From assembly GCF_024172185.1 (NCBI RefSeq), contig NZ_JAMZEC010000001.1:62001-126000 (forward strand): a DNA stretch of 64,000 nucleotides. The letters run 5' to 3'. Source of the DNA: Nonomuraea roseoviolacea subsp. carminata. Lineage in GTDB: Bacteria > Actinomycetota > Actinomycetes > Streptosporangiales > Streptosporangiaceae. Numbering within the stretch: the stretch's first letter is position 1; each line of letters starts with the position of its first letter. The notes under the pieces are model-generated. The model saw only the letters and a list, made by a program, of their open reading frames with translations. It searched no databases and was not told the DNA's origin. Shown here one piece after another: positions 43,740-53,569 of the stretch. The translations under genes were made by a program, and so were the position numbers.

Positions 43740-44645
43740 ATGCCTCACGCCAAACCCCGGATCACCCGCTACGACCCGCGCCCGGACATCACCGATCCGT
43801 ACGTCGTCCGGACAGCGCGCAGCATCGCGCCCGCAGGATGCGCGGAGTGCGGCAACGGCTCACCCGTGGACATGCAAGCCGACAGCCCCGATCCCGCCCT
43901 TGACGTGCGGAGAGGGCAGCAGGAGCTGGAGAGGCACCGGCAGTTCGCCTCCGACGCCTCGCACGAGATGCGCACGGCCCTCACGGGCCTGCGCGCCGGG
44001 CTGGAGGAGGGCCGCCTGTATCCCGAGCAGACAGATCTCCACGCCCTGATCGCCACGGCACTGAGAGGCGTCGACCGGTTGGATGCGATCCTCACCGACC
44101 TTCGGGTTCTCGGCGAAATGGAGGCAGGTCCGGCTGTGGAGCCGCACCAGGTCGATCTCGGAGAACTGGTGCGGGACGAGGTCTCCCGCCGGGTCGATCA
44201 CCTCGCGGTCCACCTCTGGCTGCAACCGGGCGTGATCGTTCAGGCCGTCCCGATTCGGATTGCCCGACTGCTCACCAACCTGCTCGACAACGCCCAACGA
44301 CACGCCGAGCGGATGGTCGAGGTCCAGGTGATCCGCATGGGCGACGACGCCGAGATGACGGTGTCCGACGACGGAGAAGGAATCGCGGAAGCCGAGCGGG
44401 AACGGATCTTCCAGCGCTTCACCCGTCTGGGCGCCGCACGCCGCCTCGACCGCAAAGGCACGGGCCTCGGCCTGGCGATCGCCCGGGACATCGCCCGAGC
44501 CCACATGGGCACCCTCCACGCCAGGGAGTCAGCAACCGGTGGTGCTTGCTTCGTGCTGCGACTTCCTCTCAGCACAACGGCCCACGTCCCTGACGCAGGG
44601 AATACCGGATCTCCTGCGACAGCCGCACGCGCCGCGTCATCCTGA
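43740..44645 (+). CDS. Orphan, apparently soluble sensor histidine kinase
   Basis: A 301-aa protein. The H-box is FASDASHEMRTALTG with His75, the N-box LLTNLLDNAQRHA with Asn180 and Asn184, G1 SDDGEGIAEAERERIF, and G2 GTGLGLAIARDIA. The kinase core is complete, but the N terminus has no membrane or sensor domain, only about 60 polar residues with a CAEC pair. No response regulator is adjacent. It may be a former membrane kinase that lost its sensor part, or a soluble kinase with an unlinked partner. Confidence 0.75.
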   Translation: MPHAKPRITRYDPRPDITDPYVVRTARSIAPAGCAECGNGSPVDMQADSPDPALDVRRGQQELERHRQFASDASHEMRTALTGLRAGLEEGRLYPEQTDLHALIATALRGVDRLDAILTDLRVLGEMEAGPAVEPHQVDLGELVRDEVSRRVDHLAVHLWLQPGVIVQAVPIRIARLLTNLLDNAQRHAERMVEVQVIRMGDDAEMTVSDDGEGIAEAERERIFQRFTRLGAARRLDRKGTGLGLAIARDIARAHMGTLHARESATGGACFVLRLPLSTTAHVPDAGNTGSPATAARAASS

Positions 44646-45071
44646 GCCGGATCACCCACACCGGTGATCACGATCGAGGTGTACGCCTTTCCTGCCGCAG
44701 AGCGAGGGGCCGAGCAGCCACCCCTGGGCAGGGCCCGCCGCGGCGCCACCGCGCCCGCCGTCCCCTTCGCCGCCCTGGACGTCGACCGACCGGTCCCCAT
44801 GGCCAGGCCGACCGGGCCGCGCGGGCGGTCAGCTTCGCGGGCAACGCACAGCTAACCACCACGCCATATCACTCACTGCTTTTGTCTGCTTACTTTCTGT
44901 GAGTGCCAAGCAGTGGTCAGTGTTGCCTTCAGGACACCCTGTCCGACACCGGGGCGACCTCGTCCCTACCTGATGGCCGACCCAGCCGAAGGCCGGCGGT
45001 GTGCCAGGTGATCTGCACCGTTGGTAGCACCGGGGCCAGACCTCGGACAGAGCGAAGGTGAGGAATCGCGG
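44646..45071. other. 426-bp gap before the urease operon with two hairpins
   Basis: A hairpin GATCACC/GGTGATC (44650-44656 and 44663-44669, 6-nt loop) follows the kinase stop and may terminate it. A second dyad CACTCAC/GTGAGTG (44870-44876 and 44899-44905) lies in an AT-rich patch about 170 bp before the urease start and could belong to its promoter. A 63-codon frame at 44664-44855 has no recognisable features. Confidence 0.4.
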
Positions 45072-45740
45072 GTGCATCTGACTCCACATGAACAAGAACG
45101 CCTGCTGATCCATGTGGCCGCGGACGTGGCCCGCAAGCGCAGAGAACGGGGAGTGCGGCTCAACTACCCGGAGGCGGTCGCGCTGATCACGGCCCACGTG
45201 CTGGAGGCCGCCCGGGACGGCAAAACAGTCCACGAGCTCATGTCGGCCGAAGAGAAGATCCTCTCCCGCGACGACGTCATGGAAGGCGTCCCGGAGATGA
45301 TCTCCGACCTCCAGATCGAGGCGACCTTCCCCGACGGCACCAAGCTGGTCACCATTCGTGCTCCCTTCGCCGAACCGCCGGCCCACCCCCAAGCCGAGGT
45401 GAAGGTGACAGTGAGGGAGCTGATCCATCCAGGCAAGATCGACCATCCCGAGGGCGCGGAGCACGTGGCCTTCAACGAGGACCGCGAGATCACGATGGTG
45501 ACGGTCACCAACACCGACGACCGCCCCATCCAGGTGGGCTCCCACTACCACTTCTACGAGGTCAACCCCCTTCTCGACTTCGAACGTTCGGACGCCTACG
45601 GCAAGCGCCTGCACATCCCCGCCGGCAGTTCCATACGGTTCGAGCCCCGATGCACCCGGACGGTGACGCTGGTGCCCATCGAGGGCAGGCGTGTCGTCGC
45701 CGGCCTGCGCGGCCAGGTCGGAGGACAGCTCGATGGATGA
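45072..45740 (+). CDS. ureAB: Urease gamma/beta fusion subunit
   Basis: A 222-aa protein from the GTG at 45072, with GTGAGGA 7 nt upstream. Residues 1-100 are urease gamma ([60 protein letters not shown]). Residues about 108-215 are urease beta ([34 protein letters not shown]). The two are separate in many bacteria and fused in some, including some actinomycetes. It assembles with UreC into the urea-hydrolysing enzyme. Confidence 0.95.
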   Translation: MHLTPHEQERLLIHVAADVARKRRERGVRLNYPEAVALITAHVLEAARDGKTVHELMSAEEKILSRDDVMEGVPEMISDLQIEATFPDGTKLVTIRAPFAEPPAHPQAEVKVTVRELIHPGKIDHPEGAEHVAFNEDREITMVTVTNTDDRPIQVGSHYHFYEVNPLLDFERSDAYGKRLHIPAGSSIRFEPRCTRTVTLVPIEGRRVVAGLRGQVGGQLDG

Positions 45741-47658
45741 AGCCCTGGACGCATCGGCCGACACGACCTCGGACCCGCAGGTCAACCCGCCCGCCGAATC
45801 GGAGGCAACCCCGCGGGGCGGCGTGCCCGGACCGGTGATCCTGCCGATCGAGCAGCCACTGACCCGCGTCGAGTACGCCGACCGCTACGGCCCGACGACA
45901 GGCGACCGGATCCGCCTGGCCGACACCAACCTGCGGATCGAGATCAGCGAGGACTGGGCCGGCGGGCCGGGCCGCAGCGGCAACGAGGTCATCTTCGGCG
46001 GCGGCAAGGTGATCCGCGAGTCCATGGGGCAGTCCTGCGCGCCACGCGACAGCGCGAGGTTCGGCGCTCCACGGCCGCCCGACACGGTCATCACCGGCGC
46101 GGTGATCCTGGACCATTGGGGTGTGGTCAAGGCGGACGTGGGCATCCGTGACGGCCGGATCGTCGCGCTCGGCAAGGCGTACAACGACGAGACCATGGAC
46201 CGGCTGCACGACGGGCACGAACGGGCCACCGACTTCCTGATCGGGCCGGAGACCGAGGTCATCGCGGGCAACGGCAAGATCCTTACCGCAGGTGGCATCG
46301 ACACCCACGTGCACTTCATCTGCCCCCAGCAGGTGCACGAGGCGCTCGCCGCCGGGGTCACCACGTTGATCGGCGGCGGCACGGGCCCTGCCGAGGGCAG
46401 CACCGCCACCACCGTCACGCCCGGCGCCTGGCACATCTCACGCCTGTTCGAGGCGCTGGACGCCTTCCCGGTCAACATCGGGCTGCTCGGAAAGGGCAGC
46501 ACCATGTCCACGGAGTCGCTCTACAACCAGGTGGAAGCGGGCGTCCTCGGCTTCAAGATCCACGAGGATTGGGGAGCCACCCCGGCGGTGCTGCGCCGCT
46601 GCCTCGAGGTGTGCCGGGCGACCGGCGTCCAGCTGGCCCTGCACGCCGATTCCCTGAACGAGGCCGGCTCCGTCGCCGACACCATCGAGGCCATCGGTGA
46701 CCACCCGATCCACATCTTCCACATCGAGGGCGCCGGCGGCGGCCACGCCCCCGACATGATCACCATGGCGAGCCTGCCGAACGTGTTGCCCGCCTCGACC
46801 AACCCCACCCGCCCCTTCACCGTCAACACGGTCAAGGAGCACATCGACATGGTGATGGTCTGCCACCACCTCAATCCGCTGGTGCCCGAGGATCTGGCCT
46901 TCGCCGAGTCGCGGATCCGGCCCTCCACGATGGCCACCGAGGACATCCTGCACGACCTGGGCGCCATCTCGATCATGTCGTCGGACGCCCAGGCGATGGG
47001 CCGCATCGGCGAGATGATCATCCGTACGTGGCAGACCGCGCACGTGATGAAGGCCCGGCGCGGTCCGCTCGAAGGCGACGAGGCCGGCGACGGCGGGGCC
47101 GACAACCACCGCGCCCGCCGCTACGTCGCCAAATACACCATCAACCCGGCCATCGCGCACGGCGTCGATCACGAGGTCGGCTCGGTCGAGGTGGGCAAGC
47201 TGGCTGACCTCGTGCTGTGGGAGCCGAAGTTCTTCGGCGTCAAGCCACACAGGGTGATCAAGGGCGGGCAGATCGCCTACGCGCAAGTGGGCGACGCCAA
47301 CGCCTCCATCACCACCCCGCAGCCGATCCTGCCCCGGCCGATGTGGGGGGCGACGGGCCGGGCGCCGACCGCCAACGCGGTCAACTTCGTCACGGAGCAG
47401 GCCATCCGGTCAGGGCTGGCGCAGCGGGTCGACGTACGCAAGGAGTTCCGGCCCATCCGGGACACGCGCAAGGTGTTCAAGGCCGACATGCGGGAGAACA
47501 ACGCCTGCCCCGAGATCTGCATCGATCCTGACACTTTCGAGGTCGTGATCGGCGGCGCGGAGGCCAAGGACGTCAAGACGGAGATCGACGACCGACTCGT
47601 CGACGGTCACGGCTTCGCCGAGACGCTGCCCATGGCGCAGCGCTACTTCCTGTTCTGA
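45733..47658 (+). CDS. ureC: Urease alpha (catalytic) subunit
   Basis: A 641-aa protein from the ATG at 45733, overlapping the ureAB stop by 8 nt. Ni ligands: His192 and His194 in [13 protein letters not shown], and the carbamylated-Lys site GFKIHEDWG with Lys275 (His277). HADSLNEAG (His304) replaces the usual HTDTLNE. The active-site flap is VCHHLNP, and [13 protein letters not shown] carries the conserved Asp. An extra 40 residues (about 1-42, acidic and Pro-rich) precede the normal start [16 protein letters not shown]. Confidence 0.95.
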   Translation: MDEALDASADTTSDPQVNPPAESEATPRGGVPGPVILPIEQPLTRVEYADRYGPTTGDRIRLADTNLRIEISEDWAGGPGRSGNEVIFGGGKVIRESMGQSCAPRDSARFGAPRPPDTVITGAVILDHWGVVKADVGIRDGRIVALGKAYNDETMDRLHDGHERATDFLIGPETEVIAGNGKILTAGGIDTHVHFICPQQVHEALAAGVTTLIGGGTGPAEGSTATTVTPGAWHISRLFEALDAFPVNIGLLGKGSTMSTESLYNQVEAGVLGFKIHEDWGATPAVLRRCLEVCRATGVQLALHADSLNEAGSVADTIEAIGDHPIHIFHIEGAGGGHAPDMITMASLPNVLPASTNPTRPFTVNTVKEHIDMVMVCHHLNPLVPEDLAFAESRIRPSTMATEDILHDLGAISIMSSDAQAMGRIGEMIIRTWQTAHVMKARRGPLEGDEAGDGGADNHRARRYVAKYTINPAIAHGVDHEVGSVEVGKLADLVLWEPKFFGVKPHRVIKGGQIAYAQVGDANASITTPQPILPRPMWGATGRAPTANAVNFVTEQAIRSGLAQRVDVRKEFRPIRDTRKVFKADMRENNACPEICIDPDTFEVVIGGAEAKDVKTEIDDRLVDGHGFAETLPMAQRYFLF

Positions 47659-47723
47659 CCGCCACCCACGACCGCCGCGCCATCTTGATCGACCCACGTG
47701 AGCGAAAGGCGGGCTACGCCGCG

Positions 47724-48398
47724 ATGAACCGTGCCGCTCTGCTCGTCCTGGCCGACGGCCGGTTTCCCGCCGGAGGGCACGCCCACTCCGGCGGCGCCGA
47801 GGAGGCCGTCACCGCCGGACGCGTGCGAGACGTGGCGAGCCTGGAGGCGTTCTGCCGCGGCCGGCTGCACACGGCTGGCCTGGTCGCGGCCGGACTCGCG
47901 GCCGCGGCCGCCGCCGGGTACGACCCGCTGCTGCTGGAGGAGGCGGCCGACGCCCGCACGGCCGCTCCCGCCCTGCGGTACACCTCACGCAGGCTCGGCC
48001 GGCAACTGCTGCGCGCCGCCCGGGCCGCCTGGCCCTGTGCCGCGCTGGACGCCTTGGCCACGGCCCGGCCACGCGGCGCCCATCAGCCCGTGGTCCTCGG
48101 CCTGGCCGCCCGCTGCGCCGGGCTGACCCCGCTGGACGCCGCCCACGCGGCGACGTACGAGAGCATCGGCGGCCCGGTGACCGCGGCCGTCCGCCTGCTC
48201 AGGTTGGACCCGTTCGACGCCACCGCCGTCCTGGCGCGCCTGGCCCCGGACATGGACCATGTCGCCGCCGAGGCGGCCGACGCCGCGCAGCGCGTCCAAG
48301 CCGACGGGCCCGCTGCACTGCCGGCCGCCTCGGCGCCGCTGCTCGACATCACCGCCGAACAGCATGCCGTCCGCGGGGCCCGCCTGTTCGCCTCATGA
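47724..48398 (+). CDS. ureF: Urease accessory protein UreF
   Basis: A 224-aa all-helical accessory protein. Signatures: [20 protein letters not shown] near the N terminus and [19 protein letters not shown]. UreF sits between UreD and UreG in the nickel-loading complex. Sixty-five bp separate it from ureC. AAAGGCGGG upstream of the ATG is a loose ribosome site. Confidence 0.9.
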   Translation: MNRAALLVLADGRFPAGGHAHSGGAEEAVTAGRVRDVASLEAFCRGRLHTAGLVAAGLAAAAAAGYDPLLLEEAADARTAAPALRYTSRRLGRQLLRAARAAWPCAALDALATARPRGAHQPVVLGLAARCAGLTPLDAAHAATYESIGGPVTAAVRLLRLDPFDATAVLARLAPDMDHVAAEAADAAQRVQADGPAALPAASAPLLDITAEQHAVRGARLFAS

Positions 48399-48426
48399 CC
48401 ACCCCTTCGACCGCCCGGGAGCAACC

Positions 48427-49127
<701 letters not shown>

Positions 49128-49131
<4 letters not shown>

Positions 49132-49937
49132 CGCTCGCGGCAGTTCCGCCCTCATCCCCACTGCCCACCGTGCCCACCGTGCCCGGCGTGCGCGCCACCG
49201 CCCGCATCCGTGCCATCCGCGCGGGCGACACCACCGTCCTGCCCACGCTCGTCGGTGACGGCCCCTTCGACCTGCGCCGCGCGCGCCCCCACGGGAGCCA
49301 GGCGCGGGTGTGCATTCTCGCCGCCATGAGCGCCCCTCTCGGCGGCGACCGGCTACGCATCGACGCCACCGCTAAGCACGGGGCCGATCTGCACATCACC
49401 ACCGCCGCCGCCACCATCGCCCTGCGGGGTCCCACCACCGCCCACGCCACCTACGACGTGCACCTGCGTCTGGCCGAACATGCCAGGCTGCACTGGCTGC
49501 CCCACCCGCTGATCTCCGCCGCCCGCAGCAACCTGCGCCAGAGCTGCACCATCGACCTGGCCGCGACCGCCCGGCTCGTGCTGCGCGAAGAGACCGTGCT
49601 CGGGCGCGCCGGCGAAGGGCCGGGCCGGCTGTCCACCCGCCTCACCGTCCGCCGCGACGGACGCCCCCTGCTGGAGCAGCAGGCGACGTTCGGACCTGGA
49701 GCGCCCGGCTGGGACGGCCCCGCCGTCCTGGCCGACCACCGCGCCATCGGCCAGATCCTCATCGTCGATCCCACCCTGGAACACCGCCCGCCTCACGCCC
49801 GCCTGCTCGGCGACGACCCGGCGACCGGCCAGGCCGTGCTGACCCCCCTGGCCGGGCCCGCCCTCCTGATCACCGCCCTGGCCCCGGACACCCTGCGCCT
49901 GCGCCGCCTGCTGGACGCGGCGCACCCCATCGGCTGA
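49128..49937 (+). CDS. ureD: Urease accessory protein UreD
   Basis: A 269-aa protein whose ATG overlaps the ureG stop (ATGA). UreD features: [40 protein letters not shown] and [17 protein letters not shown]. It docks on apo-urease and carries nickel from UreFG. Last gene of the operon; no ureE follows. Confidence 0.9.
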
Positions 49938-50024
49938 CCTCGCGGCATCACCGCGAGGAAGCGATCTGACCCCTGCGTCGGCACAAGGACGCACGATGCG
50001 ACACCACGGCCCCGCCCGTCCCGG

Positions 50025-50285
50025 CCGCTGCAAGAGCTCGTCCGCGCCGTCGCGGTACTCGAGGACTGTCAGCGCGGTGACGCACCAGCCGTGGAAGTCG
50101 AAATGCGTGCCCACCCTCACGCGGCCGGGCCCGGCGGTGACCAGGCCGCACGCGCTCTTGCCCTCGCCGGCGACATCCTCGAGCAGCTCTACCCCGCCTC
50201 GGGCCACTCGGCTCTGTCATGCGGATCGCCTTGATGGGCTTGATCAGGGGACGTGACGCGAGATGGCGTCGCATGGCCCGACGTC
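50025..50285 (-). pseudogene. Frameshifted copy of the C-terminal part of the 17-19 kb membrane protein
   Basis: Read on the minus strand, three frames in turn match the 766-aa protein at 17237-19537: RPLIKPIKAIRM against HPLIKPAKAIRL; then EWPEAG; then VELLEDVAGEGKSA, LVTAGPGRVRVGTHFDFHGW and CVT against LDLYDEFAGEGRST, PVTAGPGRVTVDTHPDLHVC and CVT. At least two frame changes are needed. It is a decayed duplicate placed exactly between the urease operon and the mobile region. Confidence 0.7.
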
Positions 50286-50290
50286 GTTGC

Positions 50291-50554
50291 TGCTTGTTTC
50301 AGCCCCCGCCGGCGGCACGCACCCATCCTTCGACATACCAACCTGCTCCCTTGACCACGGGACGTGGGAGTAGGCGTTTCGGCAGGTCAGAGCCCGCCCT
50401 CTGAGAGCACGCCACGTTCAGCCACATGCGGTTTGTTCGCCAACACGCACTGCGTGTGGTCCCCAAATGGTCCCCAGGACTGCCCCGCCTCAGACGCTCC
50501 ACGATGCGTCTGCATCGGCGCTGGTGACCAGACCCAGCCGCAGGGGCAAATGCG
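50291..50554. other. Left boundary zone with a 9-bp direct repeat
   Basis: TGGTCCCCA occurs twice, at 50457-50465 and 50468-50476, two bases apart. Repeats like this can be recombinase arm sites. No gene is convincing here; a minus-strand frame through the zone lacks integrase motifs. Confidence 0.35.
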
Positions 50555-51271
50555 ATGAACACCGAATCCGGGACCGCTCCCCTCGACCACCAAGCGCCCG
50601 GGCCGCCGGAGAGGGGTTCACCCGCCGTCGAGTTGTTCATCGCTCGCACCGTGACCGTCGTCATGGTGCTCATTGCCATACTGACCTTCACGTTCAGCTT
50701 TGGCAACGTCTGGCATCTGGCCACCCTTCTCGGCGTCCCCGCCTGGATAGCCCCTCTGGTCGGACCTGCGGTAGACCTGTCGGTCATCGGACTGCTTCTG
50801 GGCATCCACTACGTCCGTCTTCACAGCCCCAACCCGATAGGACTGGGGCCCGCTCGCACGCTGCTGACGTTCTCCGGACTCGCCACACTAGGGCTGAATG
50901 TCGCCGCTCCAATGGCTCAAGGAGAGTACGGCCGAGCCGCGATCGACGCCGTGGCGCCACTCCTTCTCATCGGCTGGTCAGAGGTGGGGCCCGGTCTATT
51001 GCGGCAAATCTCGACCACCCGGAACCAGGATCTTGTTGCTAGAGGAGGGGCGACCGCTCTCAAGATCACTTCTGATATCGAAGCAGAAATCGCTCCAACA
51101 CCACAGCACCCAAGGGAAGCCGCCGCTTCCAACGAAGAACAGGAGTTTGAAAAGCTCAGAGAGCGAGGCGGCTCGCCGACTCCATCAATCTCGTCCCCGC
51201 GGCGTAGGTTCGCAGGCAAAGGAGCACGTCGTTTCACTTCTGCGTCGCACGCACAAGGGCCGGATCCTTAG
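50555..51271 (+). CDS. SpdB-like/DUF2637 membrane protein
   Basis: A 238-aa protein. Four membrane segments at about 27-50, 60-82, 95-115 and 122-140: VTVVMVLIAILTFTFSFGNV, WIAPLVGPAVDLSVIGLLLG, ARTLLTFSGLATLGLNVAAP and IDAVAPLLLIGWSEVGPGLL. The pattern FxFGxVWHLA...GVPxWxAPLVGPAVD is typical of DUF2637 proteins on actinomycete plasmids and integrative elements, where Spd proteins help plasmid spread through mycelium. The C-terminal 100 residues are polar. First gene of the mobile region. Confidence 0.75.
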   Translation: MNTESGTAPLDHQAPGPPERGSPAVELFIARTVTVVMVLIAILTFTFSFGNVWHLATLLGVPAWIAPLVGPAVDLSVIGLLLGIHYVRLHSPNPIGLGPARTLLTFSGLATLGLNVAAPMAQGEYGRAAIDAVAPLLLIGWSEVGPGLLRQISTTRNQDLVARGGATALKITSDIEAEIAPTPQHPREAAASNEEQEFEKLRERGGSPTPSISSPRRRFAGKGARRFTSASHAQGPDP

Positions 51272-51669
51272 CTTTCGACGTACTCTCAGTCGATATTGAG
51301 CACCTCGCGCACGCCAGGCGTCTCTCGGTGTACGCGACGGCCGTCGCGTACACCGAGCGCTAGCAGCCGGGGCGGGCGGGAAGGTCGGCCATGTCTTAGC
51401 CCGGTGCGAGGGTCCCTGGCGCGGTTCATACTTCGCCGAGTCGTAAACGACTCAGCTGGCGAGTGGCTGCCGGTGTTAGGAAGCTTAGTGCGCCGGGAAA
51501 GGCCGACGCGCTACCAAGCTGCAACAGCGGAGGGCCGCCCGTGCAGAGGAGTGAGATTCCTGAAGTGCCGGGCCGGGACACTCTCCACCGGCTACCGTGA
51601 AGGCTGCCACACCGGGCGGTGACCTATTCGGAGGGTCAACCACACCGCCCTGTCCTACGAGGAGGGACC
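51272..51669. promoter_or_regulatory. 398-bp gap with a 34-bp perfect palindrome and a second dyad
   Basis: At 51324-51357 the sequence CTCGGTGTACGCGACGG is followed directly by its exact reverse complement, 17 bp per arm with no loop. At 51438-51453 lies GAGTCGT-aa-ACGACTC. The first could be a terminator for the SpdB-like gene 53 bp upstream, a replication or transfer site, or a repressor site. No gene is convincing in the gap. Confidence 0.6.
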
Positions 51670-52005
51670 ATGGCTCTACGACGCCTTGCCCGCGAATTCG
51701 CCGCGGAGATCGCCAACCACGACTGGAGCGACGCCACCACGCGTCTGGACCGCGCTGGCCACCGGCGAGAGGACGACTCGAAGGTGAGCGGCGAGCCGCC
51801 ACTCACCCCGCAGGAAGCACACCGCATCAAGGTCAACGTCATGTGGGTGACGGCGCAGGTGCTCGCCCACGAAGACCCCAACTTCGAGATCCACGAGTTC
51901 GCTCGCCTGTGCGGCGTGACTGGGCTGTCACGGGCGTCCTTGGAGTGCGGTCTGCGCCGTAGCCCTGACGGCAAGCTCCTGCAGGCGCCTCCAGTGCACA
52001 CCTGA
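51670..52005 (+). CDS. Small helical protein, possibly DNA-binding, on the mobile element
   Basis: A 111-aa protein with a strong ribosome site GAGGAGGG 4 nt before the ATG. The N terminus is helical (LRRLAREFAAEIANHDWSDA). The middle is polar. The end HEFARLCGVTGLSRASLECG looks like a helix-turn-helix pair. No named family recognised. A hairpin at 52162-52182 may end the transcript. Confidence 0.6.
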   Translation: MALRRLAREFAAEIANHDWSDATTRLDRAGHRREDDSKVSGEPPLTPQEAHRIKVNVMWVTAQVLAHEDPNFEIHEFARLCGVTGLSRASLECGLRRSPDGKLLQAPPVHT

Positions 52006-52161
52006 CCGTTTCGCGTGCGGCAGTCCTAACGCCAACCCAGGTGAGGGCCGCCGCTCGGAGAGTCGGCTGACGCACCTTGATGGCATGAGCCGAAGAGGCG
52101 GCCCAGTCCGGGAAATGCCTGGACATGGACAGTCCCGACCACGTGCACGTATGACAGCTAC

Positions 52162-52182
52162 GAGGCCACTGCCCGGGGCCTC
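52162..52182 (+). terminator. Hairpin before the AbiJ-like gene
   Basis: Arms GAGGCC (52162-52167) and GGCCTC (52177-52182) with a 9-nt loop, followed by TTCTCGTC. It lies 157 bp after the small gene and 28 bp before the next start, so it could be a terminator or attenuator. Confidence 0.4.
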
Positions 52183-52209
52183 TTCTCGTCCCGGACACCG
52201 CCGGAGGTC

Positions 52210-53319
52210 ATGATCTCCCCCTCCAGATATATCACCGACGTGACCCGCCGTCGGCTCGCCGACGGACTCGCCCAGATGCGGATTCAGTGGAGCGGAACGC
52301 TCGACGAAGTGCACTTCCTGAGCCGGCTCTACGAGTTGGACACGCTGCCCAGCTACGACTCCCGATTCACCACGGCGAGCCGTGACATCGCCCAACACCG
52401 GCTGCTCAATCTCGACTGGGACGACGACTGGATCTTCGAAGACCCACGCTTCGGGTTGGCCAACGGCGACGAACCGCTGCTGGCCTTCCTCGCAGAGATG
52501 CTGCACCCGGCCGTGCGGATCGACCGATCCGAGGCCGAAGCACTGCGCGCCTTCCTCAACGGCATCTTGATCCACGACGGCTACGAGCTCATTCAGGTCG
52601 ACACGATCAGCGGCTCCCCGATCTTCGCTCCGCGCCGAATCGGTTCCGGGGTACGCGGCGAGCTGAAAAACCTTATCTTCGCAACTATCGGGCCCAAGCC
52701 CGAGATCGTGCTCGACGACGCAGTCAACAACGACTTACGCATCGTGAAGAACGAGCAGGGCTGCCTTGTCTACGACCGGAAGCTGGCCGCACACGGCCTC
52801 ACCTGGGCCGAGCTGACCAATTGGTGGGCCGACCGGGAAGGTATGAGCGACTCGCCGACACGTGACATCTCGCGCAGCCTGTACCAACGGCTGGACCAAT
52901 CCCTGGGCAATAACGGCGCTGAGCGACGGATTCTGCGTGTGTACGCGGAGCGCTACATCCGGCTTGGTCCTGACATTCCGGCACTGATCCCCCAGGTCTA
53001 TCTTCACTATGACCCATACACGCGCAGACGGTACCTACCGGGTACGTCTCCGCTGGCGCGTCAGCGCATGGACTTTCTGCTGCTTCTGCCGAATCAGGTC
53101 CGTATCGTCATCGAATGCGATGGTAGGCAGCACTATGCCGACAATGATGGTCGGGCTAGCCCGCGCCGGTACGCCGCGATGATGGCAGAGGACCGCGACC
53201 TCCGTTTGAAGGGGTACGAGGTTTACCGATTCGGCGGCGACGAACTCGTCGACTCCCCAGCCACCACGCGCATGCTCGACGCCTTCTTCGAGCGACTCGC
53301 TACCCGGTACGCCGACTGA
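52210..53319 (+). CDS. AbiJ-NTD3-like protein with C-terminal DUF559/VSR-type nuclease domain
   Basis: A 369-aa protein. Residues 1-110 (ITDVTRRRLADGLAQMRIQW, SGTLDEVHFLSRLYELDTLP, DIAQHRLLNLDWDDDWIFED) match what I know as the AbiJ N-terminal domain 3, found in abortive-infection-type proteins. Residues about 265-369 form a PD-(D/E)XK nuclease of VSR/DUF559 type: RQRMDFLLLLPN (Asp288) and IVIECDGRQHY (Glu302, Asp304, His308), then YEVYRFGGDEL. Probable anti-phage or restriction role. GGAGG lies 2 nt before the ATG, an unusually short spacing. A methyltransferase gene is its convergent neighbour. Confidence 0.65.
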   Translation: MISPSRYITDVTRRRLADGLAQMRIQWSGTLDEVHFLSRLYELDTLPSYDSRFTTASRDIAQHRLLNLDWDDDWIFEDPRFGLANGDEPLLAFLAEMLHPAVRIDRSEAEALRAFLNGILIHDGYELIQVDTISGSPIFAPRRIGSGVRGELKNLIFATIGPKPEIVLDDAVNNDLRIVKNEQGCLVYDRKLAAHGLTWAELTNWWADREGMSDSPTRDISRSLYQRLDQSLGNNGAERRILRVYAERYIRLGPDIPALIPQVYLHYDPYTRRRYLPGTSPLARQRMDFLLLLPNQVRIVIECDGRQHYADNDGRASPRRYAAMMAEDRDLRLKGYEVYRFGGDELVDSPATTRMLDAFFERLATRYAD

Positions 53320-53569
53320 GCCTGCCACGGCTCCCTGACACGGCCGCTACGCGTTCGCATTCGACGGGACTGCCAAGCCAGGATCAGCCTGAAGACCTTC
53401 GCCGCTTCCTCATTGCTGGGCGGCGCCCGGAGCAGCGCGATAGCCGCCCCGGGCGCTCACGCACAGTGGCTTGCCGGGCACCATGACGCTCATGCCCGAC
53501 GGGCTACTCGGCGTGCACCTCGCCTGTGGAGTCCACCCTTGTCCGTTAGGGGCAGACTCTCATCGCGGT

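Noticed and set aside
44664..44855. 63-codon plus-strand frame before the urease operon
   Set aside because: No ribosome site, low-complexity Arg/Pro-rich translation and a competing minus-strand frame; treated as non-coding.
50291..50554. tRNA gene or att site at the left edge of the mobile element
   Set aside because: No TTCGA-type T-loop with a foldable cloverleaf was found on either strand; only the short direct repeat remains.
50299..50805. Minus-strand 168-codon frame as an integrase remnant
   Set aside because: No catalytic Arg/His/Tyr motifs of tyrosine recombinases, and it runs opposite the well-supported SpdB-like gene.
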